Source: Actinomycetes bacterium | GTDB lineage: Bacteria; Actinomycetota; Thermoleophilia; Solirubrobacterales; Solirubrobacteraceae | Length of the DNA: 7,383 nt | Reading direction: 5' to 3' | NCBI GenBank assembly: GCA_023405705.1 | Contig: JAEXXR010000034.1 | Coordinates: 1-7,383, forward strand | Shown here: one piece after another, positions 5,251 through 7,383 of the stretch | How the letters are laid out: every line of letters starts with the position of its first letter | Numbering within the stretch: position 1 is the first letter of the stretch | The notes under the pieces: model-generated | The model's input: only the letters and a program-made list of their open reading frames with translations | The model's database searches: none | What the model was told of the DNA's origin: nothing | Program-made: the position numbers and the translations under genes

Positions 5251-5266
5251 TGTCAGACAGCTGACA
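5251..5266. promoter_or_regulatory. Palindromic operator-like site upstream of the GH2 gene
   Basis: TGTCAG-ACAG-CTGACA is a perfect 6-bp inverted repeat around four bases, in one of the few less GC-rich patches here (AAAAA lies just before it at 5242-5246). It is centred about 45 bases upstream of the start of the -10 box of the GH2 gene, and two-fold TGTCA/TGACA half-sites are typical of dimeric helix-turn-helix regulators. An overlapping GCTGTC-A-GACAGC palindrome (5249-5261) adds to the symmetry. The regulator is not in the window. Confidence 0.5.
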
Positions 5267-5303
5267 TCGCTCCGGCCGCGGCGCAACTGTCGAGGGCCTC
5301 CCG

Positions 5304-5309
5304 TACTCT
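5304..5309 (+). promoter_or_regulatory. -10 box of the GH2 gene
   Basis: TACTCT lies 12 bases before ATG 5322, so the leader would be only about six bases. No Shine-Dalgarno sequence is seen. No clear -35 exists, which fits a promoter that needs an activator. Confidence 0.45.
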
Positions 5310-5321
5310 CCACCAGCGTCG

Positions 5322-7301
5322 ATGCGGTTCCCCCAGTCGTTGCCTGCCCTGCTCTCCGTCGCCGCGCTCGCGGCCGCGCTGCTGCCGTCCGCCGCGGCTG
5401 CCGAGGAGACCCCTGACGGCGGAGGCGCCGTCAACGGCATCACGCCGGTCGGCTCGACCGCGCCGCCGTCGACCGAGGTGACGGCTCCGGCCGGCAGACC
5501 GCTCTTCCTCGAAGGGCAGGACGGCCGCCGGCTCGTCGACGGGCCGTGGCTGTTCCGCTTCGACCCGACCGACGTCGGCATCTCCCAGCGCTTCTTCGCG
5601 CAGACCGGCGTCGACGGCTGGTTCGGCACGACCGCGCCGAACGTCTGGAACGTCGGCGGCGGCTCGAAGGTCTCCTACGAGGGCGCGATCGGCTGGTACC
5701 GCAAGGACTTCCGGCTCCCCAGAGGCGTCAGAGCCGACAGCTGGATCGTCCGCTTCGAGGCCGTCAACCTCCGCGCCACGGTCTGGCTCAACGGCCGCAA
5801 GATCGGCGAGCACATCGGCGGCTACACGCCGTTCGAGCTGGAGCTGAGAGGGCTGCGCAGAAACGCGGTCAACCGTCTCGTCGTGCGCGCCGACAACCGC
5901 CGCGCGATGCCGGCCGGCGTCGTCAGCCAGCCGATCGCGCCGACCGGCTGGTGGAACTACGGCGGCCTCCAGCGCGAGGTCTACATGCGCGCCGTCGATC
6001 GCGTCGACCTGCAGGACGTCTACGTCGACCCGAGACTGTCGGCGTCGCGCGCGAGCGCGCTCGTCAACGTGACCGGCACGGTCCGCAACTTCAGCTCCTC
6101 CAGTCAGCTCGTGACGGTCACCGGTCGCTTCGGCAGACAGCCGATCGCGTTCGGCTCGGTCACCGTGCCGGCCGGCGGCAGCACGACCTTCGCCGGCAGG
6201 GTGACGGTCAGACGGCCGAAGCTGTGGTCGCCGGCGAGACCGAACCTCTACCGCGTGCGGATCGCCGCGGCCGCGATGGCGGGCAGAGAGAGAAGAGCGA
6301 CGCCGGTCGCCGGCTACACGCTGGAGAGCGGCATCCGCTCGCTCGTGGTGTCGGGCGCCGGCCAGCTCACGCTCAACGGCCAGACGGTCCGCTTCCGCGG
6401 CGTCGCGATCCACGAGGACACGCTCGAGCGCGGCTCGGCGATGACCAACGCCGACCGCGCCAGACTGGTCGAGCTGATCCAGGACTCCAGCTCGACGCTG
6501 GTCCGCGCCCACTACCCGCTCCACCCGCAGTTCCAGGAGCTGGCGAACCGCAAGGGCCTGCTGATCTGGTCGGAGATCCCCTCGACCTACCAGCTGATGG
6601 AGCCCGATCTCGCCCGCCCGGCCTTCAGAAGACTGGCGCTGCAGGAGCTGAGAGAGGACGTGCTCGCCAACCGCAACCACCCGTCCGTGGCGGTCTGGTC
6701 GGTCGGCAACGAGATGGCGAGCAACTCCGGCCGCAACCAGACCTGGTACCTGAGAGCGAGCGCCGACCTCGTCCGCGAGCTGAAGCCCGGGGCGCTCGTC
6801 GGCCTCGCCTTCGCAGGGCACCCGGAGACCGCCTGCCAGCCCGGCTACGCGCCGATCGACGTGATCGGCATGAACGACTACTTCGGCTGGTACACGGGCT
6901 ACAACGGCAACATCGCCGACCGCGAGCTGCTGAGCGACTACCTCGACTACCTGCGCAAGTGCTACCCCAGACAGGCGCTGGCGGTGACCGAGTACGGCGC
7001 CGAGGCCAACCGCGCCGGCCCCGCCGACGAGAAGGGCACGTACGAGTTCCAGAGAGAGTTCGTCGAGTACCACCTCGGCGTCTTCGGCACCAAGCCGTGG
7101 CTCAGCGGCAGCGTCTACTGGGCGCTGCAGGAGTTCCGCATCCGCGACGGCTGGGGCGGCGGCAACCCGTGGTCGACCCCGCCGATCCATCAGAAGGGCG
7201 TCGTCGGGCTCGACTGGTCGCGCAAGCCCGCCTACGAGGTCCTGCGCAACAGCTACCGCTCCGCGCGCCAGTACGTGCCGCGCGGCCGCGCGGGCAAGTA
7301 G
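5322..7301 (+). CDS. Secreted glycoside hydrolase family 2 enzyme (beta-galactosidase/glucuronidase-like)
   Basis: A 659-residue protein. A signal peptide is clear: MRFPQSLPALLSVAALAAAL then LPSAAAA, cut near residue 27. Residues about 50-215 form the GH2 sugar-binding domain (GWYRKDF, VWLNGRKIGEHIGGYTPFE, GWWNYGGLQREVYM). Residues about 220-335 form the Ig-like domain ending in LWSPARPNLYRV. The TIM barrel follows, with LNGQTVRFRGVAIHEDT (H364), LLIWSEIPS, the acid/base SVGNE at E464 and the likely nucleophile TEYG at E557. These are the retaining GH2 hallmarks, so it should cleave beta-glycosides outside the cell. The beta-glucuronidase N-x-K signature is replaced by IHQKG, so the substrate is open. 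Two cysteines in the barrel (505, 547) could pair. Nineteen of its Arg codons are AGA, unlike the neighbours. It has its own promoter, palindrome and terminator. Confidence 0.93.
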   Translation: MRFPQSLPALLSVAALAAALLPSAAAAEETPDGGGAVNGITPVGSTAPPSTEVTAPAGRPLFLEGQDGRRLVDGPWLFRFDPTDVGISQRFFAQTGVDGWFGTTAPNVWNVGGGSKVSYEGAIGWYRKDFRLPRGVRADSWIVRFEAVNLRATVWLNGRKIGEHIGGYTPFELELRGLRRNAVNRLVVRADNRRAMPAGVVSQPIAPTGWWNYGGLQREVYMRAVDRVDLQDVYVDPRLSASRASALVNVTGTVRNFSSSSQLVTVTGRFGRQPIAFGSVTVPAGGSTTFAGRVTVRRPKLWSPARPNLYRVRIAAAAMAGRERRATPVAGYTLESGIRSLVVSGAGQLTLNGQTVRFRGVAIHEDTLERGSAMTNADRARLVELIQDSSSTLVRAHYPLHPQFQELANRKGLLIWSEIPSTYQLMEPDLARPAFRRLALQELREDVLANRNHPSVAVWSVGNEMASNSGRNQTWYLRASADLVRELKPGALVGLAFAGHPETACQPGYAPIDVIGMNDYFGWYTGYNGNIADRELLSDYLDYLRKCYPRQALAVTEYGAEANRAGPADEKGTYEFQREFVEYHLGVFGTKPWLSGSVYWALQEFRIRDGWGGGNPWSTPPIHQKGVVGLDWSRKPAYEVLRNSYRSARQYVPRGRAGK

Positions 7302-7302
7302 C

Positions 7303-7320
7303 GGCGCCGGCTCCGGCGCC
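7303..7320 (+). terminator. Terminator hairpin of the GH2 gene
   Basis: GGCGCCG (7303-7309) and CGGCGCC (7314-7320) form a perfect 7-bp stem with loop GCTC, starting two bases after the stop codon. No T tract follows, only TCCTCC. It is a typical actinobacterial hairpin position. Confidence 0.65.
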
Positions 7321-7344
7321 TCCTCCGCTGCGTCGATCCCCGTC

Positions 7345-7380
7345 GCGCGCCGCTACGCGACTGCGCGCCGCTACGTGCGC
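7345..7380. repeat. Two tandem copies of an 18-bp unit at the window end
   Basis: GCGCGCCGCTACG occurs at 7345-7357 and 7363-7375, a period of 18 bases, with the remaining five bases of each unit differing. The array runs to within three bases of the window edge, so more copies may follow. It is intergenic or the tail of a convergent gene that lies mostly outside. Confidence 0.45.
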
Positions 7381-7383
7381 TCG

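Noticed and set aside
5241..5266. Minus-strand terminator (TGTCAG/CTGACA stem followed by TTTTT)
   Set aside because: Read on the minus strand the stem is followed by GCCG and five T, but no minus-strand gene lies upstream of it. The operator reading fits the context better.
3826..5313. A 495-codon minus-strand frame covering two genes and their gaps
   Set aside because: It crosses the promoters and hairpins of two plus-strand genes and is biased in composition, so it is a shadow.
5253..7190. A 645-codon open frame on the minus strand opposite the GH2 gene
   Set aside because: Long antisense frames are expected opposite GC-rich genes. Its translation is low-complexity Arg/Asp/Val/Ala-rich with no motif, while the plus strand carries a complete GH2 enzyme.
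1..7383. CRISPR array, riboswitch or phage module
   Set aside because: No regularly spaced repeats with unique spacers, no known aptamer pattern in the short leaders, and no phage-type genes were seen.

Overview
The window is very GC-rich DNA (roughly 70 % or more) with GTG starts, TANNNT-type -10 boxes, U-tract-free hairpins and actinobacterial families (DUF4235, DUF1059, a glmU-prs pair next to tRNA-Gln). The protein sequences look most like Thermoleophilia/Solirubrobacterales (Conexibacter or Solirubrobacter type). That placement is inference from sequence style, not from a search.

Layout. 1-132: the 3' end of an IS481-type transposase, entering from the left edge. 129-311 (minus): a 60-residue DUF1059 protein whose stop overlaps the transposase stop. 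413-483 (minus): tRNA-Gln(UUG) with its own -10 box and a downstream hairpin. 484-668: a divergent control region with two inverted repeats. 669-2057: glmU. 2117-3139: prs. 3171-3494: a small protein with a DUF2384-like (MbcA/ParS/Xre antitoxin) C-terminus. 3495-3534: a long hairpin between convergent genes. 3541-3816 (minus): a DUF4235 membrane protein. 3907-4629: an unrecognised cytosolic protein. 4742-5191: a small membrane-anchored or secreted four-cysteine protein. 5251-5266: a TGTCAG/CTGACA palindrome upstream of a secreted glycoside hydrolase family 2 enzyme (5322-7301), which ends in a strong hairpin. 7345-7380: two copies of an 18-bp unit.

How the genes fit together. glmU makes UDP-GlcNAc for peptidoglycan, and prs makes PRPP for nucleotides, His/Trp and NAD. 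They form the usual actinobacterial pair, here with separate promoter-like boxes. The rest is a loose set of single genes, each with its own promoter-like or terminator-like element. The GH2 enzyme looks like a regulated, exported sugar-scavenging unit.

I see no clear new multi-gene system. The best leads are: several starts placed 6-8 nt after a -10 box, which suggests leaderless mRNAs; the palindrome in front of the GH2 gene; heavy AGA codon use in that gene; and an antitoxin-like gene with no visible toxin partner.
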